Of a stretch of 64,000 nt of DNA, positions 37,972-47,313 are shown piece by piece. The position numbers were made by a program, and so were the translations under genes. The DNA is from Bacteroidota bacterium. Its GTDB lineage: Bacteria > Bacteroidota > Bacteroidia > Flavobacteriales > Flavobacteriaceae. The DNA is taken from NCBI GenBank assembly GCA_027592025.1, contig JAQCIQ010000008.1:1-64000 (forward strand), in the 5' to 3' direction. Below the pieces are notes generated by a model. It was not told the origin of the DNA and ran no database searches. It saw only the letters and a program-made list of their open reading frames with translations. How positions within the stretch are numbered: position 1 is the stretch's first letter; each line of letters opens with the position of its first letter.

Positions 37972-38963
37972 CAGAGCGCGCTTTTAAATAGTGTTAATCG
38001 CAACAACATCTCTAAAGAGAACAACCCCAAAGCAATCAGTACCAAGGGGCGATACAATTCGTCGTAGCGGTAATACTTAAATTCCTCTATTTCTGTTTTT
38101 TCGAGCTGGTCTATTTCGTCGTAAATAGCCTCCAACTTTTCATTGTCTGTTGCCCTAAAATACTGTCCCCCTGTTTTTTCAGCTATTGATTTGAGAAGGA
38201 CTTCGTCGATTTCAACTTGCATTCTTCTGTACTGAAATTGTCCGTCTGGAGAAATTGCGTAAGGAGACAGAGCGGTACCGTTGGTTCCCAGTCCAATGGT
38301 GTACACTTTTATGCCATACTCAATGGCCAGCTCGCTCGCTGTTGAAGGATCAATGAACCCTGCATTGTTAACACCATCCGTCAATAAAATAATAATCTTA
38401 CTATCGGCTTTGCTGTCCTTCAGTCGGTTTACGCCAGTCGCTAGTCCCATGCCAATGGCCGTGCCTCCTTCTATCAAGCTAGAATATCGGATGTCTCTTA
38501 GAGCGCTCAAAACAATTGACTTGTCCGAAGTTATCGGAGTTTTGGTATAGCTCTCCCCTGCATATTCTACCAGTCCAATACGATCATTTGGTCTTCGAGA
38601 AATGAAATCAGCGGCCACGCTTTTTAGCGCTTCGAGTCGGTTGGGAGAAAGGTCTTTGGCTAACATAGAGGCAGATACATCTATAGCCATGACAATATCG
38701 ATTCCTCTGGTTGTTTTGATTTTGGAAGACACGTCTACGGTCTGTGGACGAGCCATAGCCAAAATCAATAGGCACAGCGCCAACAGCCTTAAAATAACCA
38801 TAAATTCTGGTCCACGAGATTGTCCCTTTCCAAAACCAGAACCTCTCGACATGGCAAGGCTAGCTTTCCAATTTTTTCTCTGCCAATAGAACCAAAATCC
38901 TAGGAACGGAATAGCCGCCAAAAGAGTTAAGAAATACGGTGATGCGAGTTGAATGTCGTTCAT
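37971..38963 (-). CDS. batA: BatA: membrane-anchored von Willebrand factor A domain protein
   Basis: This 330-residue paralogue of BatB has the same layout: N-terminal helices (about 9-26 and 56-71), VWA domain (about 87-285) and C-terminal helix (about 309-327). The adhesion site reads DIVMAIDVSASMLAKDLSPN, with SLIEGGTAIGMGLATGVNRL and IILLTDGVNNAGF supplying the other metal ligands. The start lies directly before the stop of the larger upstream membrane protein gene on the minus strand (no gap), and the end overlaps batB by 4 bases. Confidence 0.92.
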   Translation of the reverse strand: MNDIQLASPYFLTLLAAIPFLGFWFYWQRKNWKASLAMSRGSGFGKGQSRGPEFMVILRLLALCLLILAMARPQTVDVSSKIKTTRGIDIVMAIDVSASMLAKDLSPNRLEALKSVAADFISRRPNDRIGLVEYAGESYTKTPITSDKSIVLSALRDIRYSSLIEGGTAIGMGLATGVNRLKDSKADSKIIILLTDGVNNAGFIDPSTASELAIEYGIKVYTIGLGTNGTALSPYAISPDGQFQYRRMQVEIDEVLLKSIAEKTGGQYFRATDNEKLEAIYDEIDQLEKTEIEEFKYYRYDELYRPLVLIALGLFSLEMLLRLTLFKSAL

Positions 38964-40583
38964 TTATTCTTGCTCCTTTTTGATTAATTCAATCGAGCCA
39001 ACTATGCTGTCGGCAATTTGTTTGGCATAAATATCGTCTTGAGGCCAAACCATGGTCAATTCTTGAAGGGTAGTTTTTTCTGCAATAAAGTAGAACAAAT
39101 TAAAGTTGACCTGTTCTCCTGATTTCCATTGGGCAGAGCCATAAACTTTGACCCCTTGAGCGCCGTTTGGAGATGTAAACGGCGTCGTTTTTTCAAAAAT
39201 GTTTTTAACCTCTTGATCTTCCCATGCTTTGAGTTTGTCCTCGTGGTTTTTCTCTATGTCTAACTTGACCTTAGTCGTGTCAATGACCTGAATCGATTTA
39301 ACAGCAACTATGGGTAAATCGTCAGACGTTGACATTGTAAATTCAGAAACACTCTGTCCGCTCTGAGTGTTTTGGTCTTCTGGATTCGAAATTCGGCTGA
39401 GAACTAAAGGAGTCCGAATCGTCAATCCTGGAAAGCCATATTCGCTAACCACCCAGTCAGGTGATTCCAGCAAGCGCTTGTATTTGTCAAAAGTAACTGT
39501 GTCCCAAGCATATTTCGGCCCCTTGACTATCATAAAAACACCAAACGCCAAAAAAGGCAATGAAGCCAATAAGGCTATTGCTATTCTTTTTTTGCGGAGC
39601 TTTTTCAGTCTGAGTTGTTCCTGTTGATAGGCCAAGTCTCTGGCCAATTCCTCCTCGGTTGGTTCGGGAATCCCTTGGTCAATTTGATCTAGGGCCAAAT
39701 CAAACGTTTGCCAATCCATTCTGAGCAATTCCTTTTCTGGCAAGGATTTGGCAAATTTCACCAAATCACTACGTTGCAATACCCGGGTGATGTTGTCCAA
39801 TACTGTGTCGGAGATGTTCAGTTTCCCTCCATCTCTTATCAACCTCAACCTCTTGACCAGTTCTTCGGTGGTACTCTCCAAAGCATGATTGTACACCTTA
39901 CTTTCAAGATATGACTTCAATACAAAAGTGAGATGCGAATAGTATTTCTTGATGGCATCATGATCACTTGCGGACGCCTCCGCAATAGTCATCAAGGATT
40001 GCTTGGCTCTTTCAAAAGGTTCAAGTTGTTCCAGAGGATCCTCATTTTCTTTGCGGCGCTTCAAAAATTGTCGAACGCCAAAATACATCGCCCCCAATAA
40101 AATCACTCCGAGCAAATACCATATCCAATTCCAACTTGCGGCCTTCTTTACTTCCATGATTGGCTTGATGTCATACAAGCCTTGGCGGGTGGTATCCACT
40201 ACAACTGCATTGACCTTAACCCTTAAGGAATCCGAAAATTTAATTTCATCGCCAATCTGAACTGGTTGACGGGGAATGGTATAAGAACCCGAATCAAATT
40301 GAGTCAAGCCGTAAGTCGTGATTAGCTCAAAAATATCTTTCTTGCGAATCGTGTCCGTTTTAGACTTGCTGATCATTTCTAAGGGCGCAAAAGTCTGCCC
40401 TTCGGGAAACACAACAAGTGCTGAAGAGTCGACCTCAACTTTAAGGGTGTAAAGGATTTTTTCTCCGATTCTGATAGTAGTTGTATCGACCGAGGCCTTG
40501 ATGGTTTGTCCCAAAGACAAAGTACTTGCCAACAAACAAGGTATCAAAGTCCAACGAAATGTCAAGCCAAAATATCTCCCCAT
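38964..40583 (-). CDS. BatD-like membrane protein between DUF58 and BatA
   Basis: This 539-residue protein has a signal peptide (MGRYFGLTFRWTLIPCLLAS, then TLSLGQ), a periplasmic beta-rich region resembling part of BatD (TTIRIGEKILYTLKVEVDSS, about 34-53), a membrane helix (about 155-172, WNWIWYLLGVILLGAMYFGV), a cytoplasmic helical region (about 180-320) and a second membrane helix (about 333-350), ending in a further soluble domain. It is regularly found at this operon position in Bacteroidota but has no gene name I can assign. The longer frame to 40628 overlaps DUF58; the ATG at 40583, 4 bases after the DUF58 stop, precedes the signal peptide and was chosen. Confidence 0.82.
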   Translation of the reverse strand: MGRYFGLTFRWTLIPCLLASTLSLGQTIKASVDTTTIRIGEKILYTLKVEVDSSALVVFPEGQTFAPLEMISKSKTDTIRKKDIFELITTYGLTQFDSGSYTIPRQPVQIGDEIKFSDSLRVKVNAVVVDTTRQGLYDIKPIMEVKKAASWNWIWYLLGVILLGAMYFGVRQFLKRRKENEDPLEQLEPFERAKQSLMTIAEASASDHDAIKKYYSHLTFVLKSYLESKVYNHALESTTEELVKRLRLIRDGGKLNISDTVLDNITRVLQRSDLVKFAKSLPEKELLRMDWQTFDLALDQIDQGIPEPTEEELARDLAYQQEQLRLKKLRKKRIAIALLASLPFLAFGVFMIVKGPKYAWDTVTFDKYKRLLESPDWVVSEYGFPGLTIRTPLVLSRISNPEDQNTQSGQSVSEFTMSTSDDLPIVAVKSIQVIDTTKVKLDIEKNHEDKLKAWEDQEVKNIFEKTTPFTSPNGAQGVKVYGSAQWKSGEQVNFNLFYFIAEKTTLQELTMVWPQDDIYAKQIADSIVGSIELIKKEQE

Positions 40584-40587
40584 CACC

Positions 40588-41454
40588 CTATCTTCGTTGT
40601 TTAAAATAGCCCAAAAGTTTTTTGACATAATTGTCTGTCACAGCGCAATCTATTGTTCCAGCGCCAGCCCTTTTAAAAGTCTCTTGAAAATAATTGAGGT
40701 GTTCTTGATACGATGTTTGATAAGCGTTTCTAACACGACGACTGCTTGTATTGATGTATCTGACCTGATCGGACTCTTGATCCAAAACAGGCACGAGGCC
40801 AAGATTTGGTATAACAGCTTCTTTGGGGTCAAAAATTCTAATTCCAGTAAGGTCGTGTTTCTTAGCGGCAATTCTTACCGCAGTGTCATAAGGGGAGCTC
40901 ATAAAATCGGACAACACAAAGACGATAGCTTTCTTTTTTATGACACTTGACATAAACTCAAGAGCCGCTTTAAAATCTGTCGCTTTATGCTGTGGCTCAT
41001 ATTCTATCAAGTCTCTAATTATTCTCAACACGTGAGAACGCCCTTTTTTTGGAGGAACAAATCTTTCGACTTGATCGGAAAACATCAGCAATCCGATTTT
41101 GTCGTTGTTTTGGGTAGCTGAAAAAGCCAGAGTTGCCGAAAGCTCGGTAATCAAATCTTTTTTGCGCTGAACCGTTGTTCCAAATAAGGCCGATCCAGAA
41201 ACGTCTACCATCAGCATCATGGTAAGTTCTCGCTCTTCTTCAAAAACCTTGACATGGGGTTCATTAGTTCGGGCGGTAACATTCCAGTCAATGCTCCGGA
41301 TGTCATCGCCATATTGATACTGTCTCACTTCGCTAAAGGTCATGCCTCGACCCTTAAATTTAGAATGGTATTCTCCCCCAAAAATATGATCAGACAATCG
41401 TCTGGTCTTTATTTCAATGGTTCTTACCTTTTTGAGAAGTGATTTGGTATCCAT
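40588..41454 (-). CDS. DUF58 domain-containing protein of the Bat operon
   Basis: This 288-residue cytoplasmic protein has a VWA-like fold of the DUF58 family. It has the family core GRGMTFSEVRQYQYGDDIRS followed by IDWNVTARTNEPHVK (about 35-70), then LMVDVSGSALFGT (about 81-93, an adhesion-site-like DVSGS) and FVLSDFMSSPYD. DUF58 proteins are encoded with MoxR ATPases throughout bacteria and are thought to be their clients or partners. It starts 11 bases after moxR and is followed after 4 bases by the BatD-like gene. Confidence 0.9.
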   Translation of the reverse strand: MDTKSLLKKVRTIEIKTRRLSDHIFGGEYHSKFKGRGMTFSEVRQYQYGDDIRSIDWNVTARTNEPHVKVFEEERELTMMLMVDVSGSALFGTTVQRKKDLITELSATLAFSATQNNDKIGLLMFSDQVERFVPPKKGRSHVLRIIRDLIEYEPQHKATDFKAALEFMSSVIKKKAIVFVLSDFMSSPYDTAVRIAAKKHDLTGIRIFDPKEAVIPNLGLVPVLDQESDQVRYINTSSRRVRNAYQTSYQEHLNYFQETFKRAGAGTIDCAVTDNYVKKLLGYFKQRR

Positions 41455-41465
41455 GAGTGCCGGGC

Positions 41466-42467
41466 TTATGGAACAGCAATTTCATTAACAATGGTGTTAA
41501 TGATATCTTCTGAGGTCACATTTTCGGCTTCGGCTTCATAGGTCAATCCAATTCTGTGGCGAAGAACATCCAAAACGACAGCCCTGACATCCTCAGGAAT
41601 TACGTAGCCTCGACGCTTGATAAATGCATAACAGCGAGCCGCGCTGGCCAAATTGATACTGCCTCGAGGTGAAGCTCCAAAAGAGATTAAAGATTTGAGT
41701 TTGTCAAGATTGTATCGCTCTGGATAACGAGTGGCAAATACGATGTCCAGAATGTATTTTTCAATTTTCTCGTCCATGTACACCATTTGAACAGCCTTTT
41801 GAGCAGTTTCAATTTGTTTCAAACTGACCACCTTTTTCACTGGTTCGGAGGTGCTGTTCAAATTGGCCCTAATAATCTTTTGCTCTTCATCCATTTTCGG
41901 ATAGTCAATGACTGTTTTTAACATGAATCTATCCACTTGTGCTTCTGGCAACGGATACGTTCCCTCTTGCTCAACAGGGTTTTGGGTAGCCATAACCAAA
42001 AATGGTTCTTGCAACTTAAAGCTCTCATCTCCAATAGTAACTTGTTTTTCTTGCATGGCCTCGAGGAGTGCCGATTGAACCTTCGCCGGGGCACGATTGA
42101 TCTCATCTGCTAAGACAAAATTTGCAAAAACTGGTCCCTTTTTAATAGAAAAATCATTCTCCTTGATGTTGTAAATCAACGTTCCCACAACATCTGCTGG
42201 CAGCAAATCAGGAGTAAATTGAATTCTGCTAAAAGTTCCTCCCATTGCTTTGGCAAGAGTGTTGATGGCCAAAGTCTTTGCCAAACCTGGCACTCCTTCG
42301 AGCAAAATGTGCCCTTTGCCAAGCAGTCCTATCAAGAGACGCTCTACCATATGTTGTTGACCCACAATGACCTTACTCATCTCCAAGGTCAACAAGTCTA
42401 TAAATGCACTTTCCGTCTGAATGGTTTCATTCAAAGCATTAATGTCAATAATCGTCTTTTCTTCCAC
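41466..42467 (-). CDS. MoxR-family AAA+ ATPase
   Basis: This 333-residue cytoplasmic AAA+ protein is a chaperone-like ATPase that acts with VWA-domain partners. Walker A is GVPGLAKT (58-65), Walker B is FVLADEINRAP (about 116-126), sensor 1 is FLVMATQNPVEQEGTYPLPE (about 152-171), and the arginine finger region EAQVDRFML follows. A C-terminal lid is present. It is the first gene of the Bat operon (moxR-DUF58-BatD-like-batA-B-C-D-E), which spans about 8.9 kb on the minus strand. The start codon is GTG; no ATG lies upstream in frame before the preceding gene. Confidence 0.94.
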   Translation of the reverse strand: MEEKTIIDINALNETIQTESAFIDLLTLEMSKVIVGQQHMVERLLIGLLGKGHILLEGVPGLAKTLAINTLAKAMGGTFSRIQFTPDLLPADVVGTLIYNIKENDFSIKKGPVFANFVLADEINRAPAKVQSALLEAMQEKQVTIGDESFKLQEPFLVMATQNPVEQEGTYPLPEAQVDRFMLKTVIDYPKMDEEQKIIRANLNSTSEPVKKVVSLKQIETAQKAVQMVYMDEKIEKYILDIVFATRYPERYNLDKLKSLISFGASPRGSINLASAARCYAFIKRRGYVIPEDVRAVVLDVLRHRIGLTYEAEAENVTSEDIINTIVNEIAVP

Positions 42468-42619
42468 AATTTGTTCTTTTTGAAATGCACTGCAAAGTGA
42501 TAAAATTTTCGGCGAAAGGCTGTTAATAATTGGTTAAAAATTAAGTCTTCACAAGAACTCTGGGCGATAACATTTTTTAATTTTATAGAACAAATCCAAC
42601 CGATTTTTAGACCTTCATC

Positions 42620-43753
42620 ATGATCAACAAACGTCTTTTGATTAAAAACTTATTGGCTCATAATGATGAGAATAGCTTTTATGACAAAAAAAGTCAAATT
42701 GATATCAGCGAAAAAGAAGGAAAAGCCAAATTTCTAAAACATGTCTGCGCCCTTTCAAATAGCAACCCTAAAAACAATTCATACATCGTTATTGGGATCC
42801 AGGATGAAGATAATAAAATTATCGGTGTCGATTTTTTTGACGACAGTAAAATTCAAAATTTGATCAATGCCTATTTGGACAATCCTCCAACGGTCCAATA
42901 TGAAAACATCTCTTTCCCTCATCTCCCCGATGACAAAGTGGTTGGTCTGGTGACCATTAGACCAAACAATAAGTTGACTTCACTCAAACGAAATATATGG
43001 AAATACTACGGAGGATCTGTTTTTTTTAGAGATGGGAGCATGAGCATGCCTAAAGTTTTTGACATCGTTATTCAAGACAAAAATTCTGAAATAGTTGCTG
43101 CCATTGAGTCACATGCACAAAACAACATTCAATACACCCTCGACGGTGTCATCGCATTTATGGACAAACGGCGAGATTTTGATCCAAAATATCTGGTATT
43201 CCAGGAATATTTTGTGATGTGTTGGGCTGGTCAGAAGAAAACTTCGAACAACAAAACATTTTATTCGCGAGTAGATATTGCCTTGATCAACGAACAGGTT
43301 AGGTTGTTTTATTCTGATTTGGACGAAGTGTCCATTTCGTATAACCACGATTGGTTCAAAATTGTGGAGTTTGTCAATTTGGGATTTCAAAATAACAGCG
43401 CATATTACAAGTTGGAAGAAACCGTCATCCGTTTTGAATCGAACGCTTCCTATCATATTGAATCCACCCTATTGTTTGACCCTCCCAAGTTGGATGTCAA
43501 AATGCTTCACCACCTTTATAACTCTAACAATCAAATCATTGACAAGTTAGAACGAGGTTTTCCGCTGACTCCTCAAGAGGACAAAGACTTGTTCAATCTC
43601 CCGATTTCCTATTTGATGTGTCATTTCAATGATTTTGAAGACGCTCTAAGTCGCTTAAAAACCGCTCGACTGTTACTAAAAACCCACAGCAAAGCCGTGT
43701 ACCAACTTTACAATGAAAGTATGCGTATACTGCGGAAAGTGAAGTACAATTAG
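42620..43753 (+). CDS. ATP-binding protein with AlbA_2 (Schlafen-like) domain
   Basis: This 377-residue protein starts with an AlbA_2-type domain (about 20-130). The recognisable pieces are QIDISEKEGKAKFLKHVCAL (26-45), SYIVIGIQDEDNKIIGVDFF (54-73) and IRPNNKLTSLKRNIWKYYGG (about 114-133), with the usual VFFRDGS following. The remainder (about 140-377) is not recognised. AlbA_2 proteins are often nucleic-acid related or regulatory, but no function is known for this full-length type, which recurs in Flavobacteriia. It is divergent from moxR (152 bases between starts) and ends 12 bases before the convergent aldehyde dehydrogenase stop. Confidence 0.82.
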   Translation: MINKRLLIKNLLAHNDENSFYDKKSQIDISEKEGKAKFLKHVCALSNSNPKNNSYIVIGIQDEDNKIIGVDFFDDSKIQNLINAYLDNPPTVQYENISFPHLPDDKVVGLVTIRPNNKLTSLKRNIWKYYGGSVFFRDGSMSMPKVFDIVIQDKNSEIVAAIESHAQNNIQYTLDGVIAFMDKRRDFDPKYLVFQEYFVMCWAGQKKTSNNKTFYSRVDIALINEQVRLFYSDLDEVSISYNHDWFKIVEFVNLGFQNNSAYYKLEETVIRFESNASYHIESTLLFDPPKLDVKMLHHLYNSNNQIIDKLERGFPLTPQEDKDLFNLPISYLMCHFNDFEDALSRLKTARLLLKTHSKAVYQLYNESMRILRKVKYN

Positions 43754-43765
43754 ACTCAGTCTTGA

Positions 43766-45313
43766 TTACAAATCAAACTTGATTCCCTGAGCCAATGGCA
43801 GGTCGGCTGTGTAATTGATGGTATTGGTTTGGCGACGCATATAGACTTTCCAAGCATCGCTTCCCGACTCGCGTCCTCCTCCAGTGTCTTTTTCGCCTCC
43901 AAAGGCTCCGCCAATTTCTGCTCCAGAGGTTCCAATATTGACATTGGCAATACCACAATCACTGCCAGCTTGGGACAAAAACAACTCGGCTTCACGCAAA
44001 TTATTAGTCATAATGGCCGAGGAAAGTCCTTGGTCCACTCCGTTTTGAAGAGCAATGGCATCGGCAACAGTTCCTGAATACTTAATCAAATAAAGAACTG
44101 GAGCGAAAGTTTCGTGTTGTACAATTTGAAAGTCATTGGATGCTTCCGCAATGGCTGGTTTGACGTAACACCCGCTTTCGTAGCCTTCACCATGAAGCAC
44201 TCCTCCCTCTACCACCAAACGACCTCCTTGTTCGACTACAGCCTCTAATGCCGCTTGGTACATTTGAACCGCATCTTTGTCGATCAACGGTCCAACGTGG
44301 TTTTTTTCATCCAAAGGATTCCCAATTCTGAGCTGCCCATAGGCTTTGACCAAAGCGTCCTTAACTTGATTGTACATGCTTTCGTGAATGATCAAGCGGC
44401 GGGTTGAAGTGCAACGCTGTCCAGCAGTGCCAACAGCACCAAAAACAGCCCCTATAACAGTCATTTTAATATCGGCGTCTGGGGTTACAATGATGGCATT
44501 GTTTCCTCCAAGCTCTAAAAGTGATTTTCCCAATCGTTTCGCAACCGCCTGAGCTACTAATCGTCCCATGCGGGTGCTTCCAGTGGCAGAAACCAAAGGA
44601 ACGCGTTTGTCATTTGACATCAATTCCCCAATAACATAATCGCCATTGACTAGGCAAGAAATGCCTTCGGGAAGGTTGTTTTCTTTTAAAATGTCAGCAA
44701 TAATCATTTGGCAAGCAACCCCACACAAAGGAGCTTTTTCGCTGGGCTTCCAAATACAAACATCACCACAAACCCAAGCTAAGGCAGTGTTCCAAGCCCA
44801 TACGGCTACTGGAAAATTGAAAGCTGAGATAATTCCAACTACGCCTAAAGGATGGTATTGTTCGTACATTCGATGACCTGGTCTCTCGCTGTGCATGGTA
44901 AGGCCATGCAACTGCCGCGACAATCCTACCGCAAAATCGCAGATGTCAATCATTTCTTGAACTTCCCCCAGACCTTCTTGCAGGGATTTGCCCATTTCAT
45001 AGGAAACCAACTGTCCTAAAGGCAATTTCAATTCTCTCAGTTTATTTCCAAATTGACGAACAATTTCGCCGCGCAAAGGAGCGGGCATTTGCCTCCAAAC
45101 CGGGAAGGCTTGTACTGCAGCCTGCATCGCCTTTTCGTAGTCCAAAGGACTGGCTCCGGCAACAGAGGCAATACGTTTTCCGTCGACAGGCGAGTAGCTG
45201 TCAAAGGTTATTCCCGAGGCAAACCAATTTTGGCCGGTTGAGCAACCAGCGTTCTGATCTTTAAGCTGAAGTTGGTTCAGCATGTTCGCAATATTCAAAG
45301 ATGAAGAAGACAT
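43766..45313 (-). CDS. Aldehyde dehydrogenase, ALDH7 (alpha-aminoadipic semialdehyde dehydrogenase) type
   Basis: This 515-residue NAD-dependent enzyme most likely oxidises alpha-aminoadipic semialdehyde (in equilibrium with piperideine-6-carboxylate) in lysine breakdown. The general base is Glu267 in LLELGGNNAII and the catalytic nucleophile is Cys301 in VGTAGQRCTSTRRL. ATGSTRMGR is the NAD-site loop. The C-terminal IANVNIGTSGAEIGGAFGGE and TGGGRESGSDAWKVYMRR segments match the antiquitin/ALDH7 subfamily. It lies 56 bases after the CYTH gene. No other lysine-degradation gene is in the window, so the pathway assignment rests on family resemblance. Confidence 0.9.
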   Translation of the reverse strand: MSSSSLNIANMLNQLQLKDQNAGCSTGQNWFASGITFDSYSPVDGKRIASVAGASPLDYEKAMQAAVQAFPVWRQMPAPLRGEIVRQFGNKLRELKLPLGQLVSYEMGKSLQEGLGEVQEMIDICDFAVGLSRQLHGLTMHSERPGHRMYEQYHPLGVVGIISAFNFPVAVWAWNTALAWVCGDVCIWKPSEKAPLCGVACQMIIADILKENNLPEGISCLVNGDYVIGELMSNDKRVPLVSATGSTRMGRLVAQAVAKRLGKSLLELGGNNAIIVTPDADIKMTVIGAVFGAVGTAGQRCTSTRRLIIHESMYNQVKDALVKAYGQLRIGNPLDEKNHVGPLIDKDAVQMYQAALEAVVEQGGRLVVEGGVLHGEGYESGCYVKPAIAEASNDFQIVQHETFAPVLYLIKYSGTVADAIALQNGVDQGLSSAIMTNNLREAELFLSQAGSDCGIANVNIGTSGAEIGGAFGGEKDTGGGRESGSDAWKVYMRRQTNTINYTADLPLAQGIKFDL

Positions 45314-45369
45314 TATAAAAGCTTTAATTTGACTGCGAAGCTAAATAAAATTGGGCAATTGAGGTTAAG

Positions 45370-45837
45370 TCACCACGACTTAAATGGGTTTTTAACCAAT
45401 TGGGAATTGTAGTATTTGATCTGTCCAGTAACTTCATCTCCCAGCCAGTCCGGTTTCTCAAAATGGTCGGACTCTTTGGTTAACTCAACTTCGGCAACAA
45501 TAAGTCCATCGTTGTCTCCTTTAAATTCATCGACTTCAAAAATAACTGTGCCAAAAGGAATCTCATACCTGGTTTTTTCCAAGAGCGGCGTCTCACATAG
45601 CCTGAGTAAATCTTGAGCCTCTTGGATAGGAATCTCTTGTTCCCATTCATAGCGGGACGCCCCTGAGTCCGAAGACAATCCTTTTACGGTAATAAAACCG
45701 ATATCGCCATTGACTCTAATACGGACAGTGCGTTCAGGATGGGTGTTTAAAAACCCTTGAACAATTTGAAATTGATTGGTCGCTTCCAGTTTAAAATCCT
45801 CAGAGGTGACCAAAAACTTGCGCTCAACTTCTGTCAT
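45370..45837 (-). CDS. CYTH-domain (triphosphate tunnel metalloenzyme) protein
   Basis: This 155-residue protein forms the single-domain beta-tunnel of the CYTH superfamily, which binds or hydrolyses triphosphates such as inorganic tripolyphosphate or thiamine triphosphate. The signature ExExK is at the N-terminus (EVERK, residues 3-7), followed by alternating charged strands (RTVRIRVNGDIGFITVKG, EKTRYEIPFGTVIFEVDEFK, GLIVAEVEL) that line the tunnel. The physiological substrate is unknown. It begins 12 bases after the pyk stop. A link to the polyphosphate kinases elsewhere in the window is only a thought, since they are 22 kb away. Confidence 0.88.
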   Translation of the reverse strand: MTEVERKFLVTSEDFKLEATNQFQIVQGFLNTHPERTVRIRVNGDIGFITVKGLSSDSGASRYEWEQEIPIQEAQDLLRLCETPLLEKTRYEIPFGTVIFEVDEFKGDNDGLIVAEVELTKESDHFEKPDWLGDEVTGQIKYYNSQLVKNPFKSW

Positions 45838-45849
45838 GGTTCTTTTGGT

Positions 45850-47313
45850 TTATAACCTTCCAGCCTTTTTCATTATTTCGCTAGAAATTTCTGAAACACG
45901 TAAGGTGTTGACCATTCCCTTGGCTTTAATGGGCATGGCGGCTAAACTGATTAGCATATCTCCTTCATCCAAATAGCCTGCCTTGCAAGCCAACATGTTC
46001 AAATCCTCAACCGTTTCGTCAGTACTGACAAATTTCTCATAAAAGAATACCTCAACACCCCACAACAAGCTCAACCGATTTAAAATACGACGATTGGAAG
46101 AAAACACTAAAATATGAGCGTGAGGACGCCATGCCGAAATTTGAAATGCAGTATAGCCACTGTTCGTCAAAGTAGAAATTGCCTTAGCGTCAATCTCATT
46201 GGCCATTGTGGCAGCATGATAACAAATCGCCTTGGTAATGTATCGATTGGTTCTAATTTGAGGCGCATTTCGTGGGACCTGAATCAGTTCAGAGTGTTCG
46301 ACACTTTTCAATATTTCGCTCATTTTTTGAATCACTTGAACTGGATACTGCCCCACCGAAGTTTCTCCTGACAGCATCACTGCGTCGGCGCCATCCATAA
46401 CTGAATTGGCCACATCATTGACTTCTGCCCTTGTTGGGGTGAGGCTATCAATCATGGTTTCCATCATTTGAGTTGCAATAATGATTGGAATGCGTGCTCT
46501 TTTAGCCCTGTGAACCAATTGTTTTTGAATCAGTGGAACTTCTGCTGCAGGCATTTCTACCCCTAGATCGCCTCTTGCCACCATCATGCCGTCGCAATGA
46601 GCCACGATTTTATCAATGTTAATCAAAGCTTCTGGCTTCTCAATCTTAGCAATAATTGGTATTTTAACTTCTGTCTTTTCTTGAATAATGGCTTGCAATT
46701 GCTTCAAATCGTCTTCATTCCTGACAAAAGACAAAGCAATCCAGTCCACTTGTTGCTCGATGGCAAAATCAGCGTCTTTCAAATCCTTTGGGGTAAGAGC
46801 AGGAAGCGAAATTTTAGTATTCGGCAAGTTGACTCCCTTGTTTGATTTCAAAGGTCCGCCCTGAACAACTAGGGCCTGAACTATTGACTTGCCATCGGTC
46901 GACACTACTTCAAAAATCAGTTTACCGTCATCCAAAAGGATTCGCTCTCCAGGTTTCACATCAGAGGGAAACTGGGGGTAATTCATATAGGCTCTCTCCT
47001 TATTTCCAACAAATCTCTCACCTGTTTGAAAAGTAATGCTGTCACCAGGATGAACCACTACGCCGTCTTCCATGATACCCACTCTGAGCTTTGGGCCTTG
47101 TAGGTCGGCAAGAATAGCAGTGTGGTAGTCAAACTCTTGATTTAAGTCACGAATAATATTGATACGATCCTTAACATCCTCATAATCGGCATGAGAAAAA
47201 TTAATTCGGAAAACATTTACCCCGGCGTCAATCATTGCCTTGATGGTTTCCTTGCTGCTTGAAGCAGGTCCAAGAGTAGCTACTATTTTAGTCTTTTTAC
47301 GGTGTTCAGTCAT
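45850..47313 (-). CDS. pyk: Pyruvate kinase
   Basis: This 487-residue glycolytic enzyme converts phosphoenolpyruvate and ADP to pyruvate and ATP. Its signature includes FRINFSHADYEDV (about 37-49), the catalytic stretch IPIIAKIEKPEALINIDKIV followed by CDGMMVARGDLGVEM (about 220-255) and DAVMLSGETSVGQYP. A, B and C domains are all present. The ATG at 47313 overlaps the TAA of the IPExxxVDY gene (TAATG), so it was preferred over the frame to 47319. It sits in the acpP-fabF-rnc-IPExxxVDY-pyk-CYTH run. Confidence 0.97.
   Translation of the reverse strand: MTEHRKKTKIVATLGPASSSKETIKAMIDAGVNVFRINFSHADYEDVKDRINIIRDLNQEFDYHTAILADLQGPKLRVGIMEDGVVVHPGDSITFQTGERFVGNKERAYMNYPQFPSDVKPGERILLDDGKLIFEVVSTDGKSIVQALVVQGGPLKSNKGVNLPNTKISLPALTPKDLKDADFAIEQQVDWIALSFVRNEDDLKQLQAIIQEKTEVKIPIIAKIEKPEALINIDKIVAHCDGMMVARGDLGVEMPAAEVPLIQKQLVHRAKRARIPIIIATQMMETMIDSLTPTRAEVNDVANSVMDGADAVMLSGETSVGQYPVQVIQKMSEILKSVEHSELIQVPRNAPQIRTNRYITKAICYHAATMANEIDAKAISTLTNSGYTAFQISAWRPHAHILVFSSNRRILNRLSLLWGVEVFFYEKFVSTDETVEDLNMLACKAGYLDEGDMLISLAAMPIKAKGMVNTLRVSEISSEIMKKAGRL

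Noticed and set aside
40498-40950. 150-codon plus-strand frame opposite DUF58 and the BatD-like gene
   Set aside because: It runs across the boundary of two real genes on the other strand and has no family feature.
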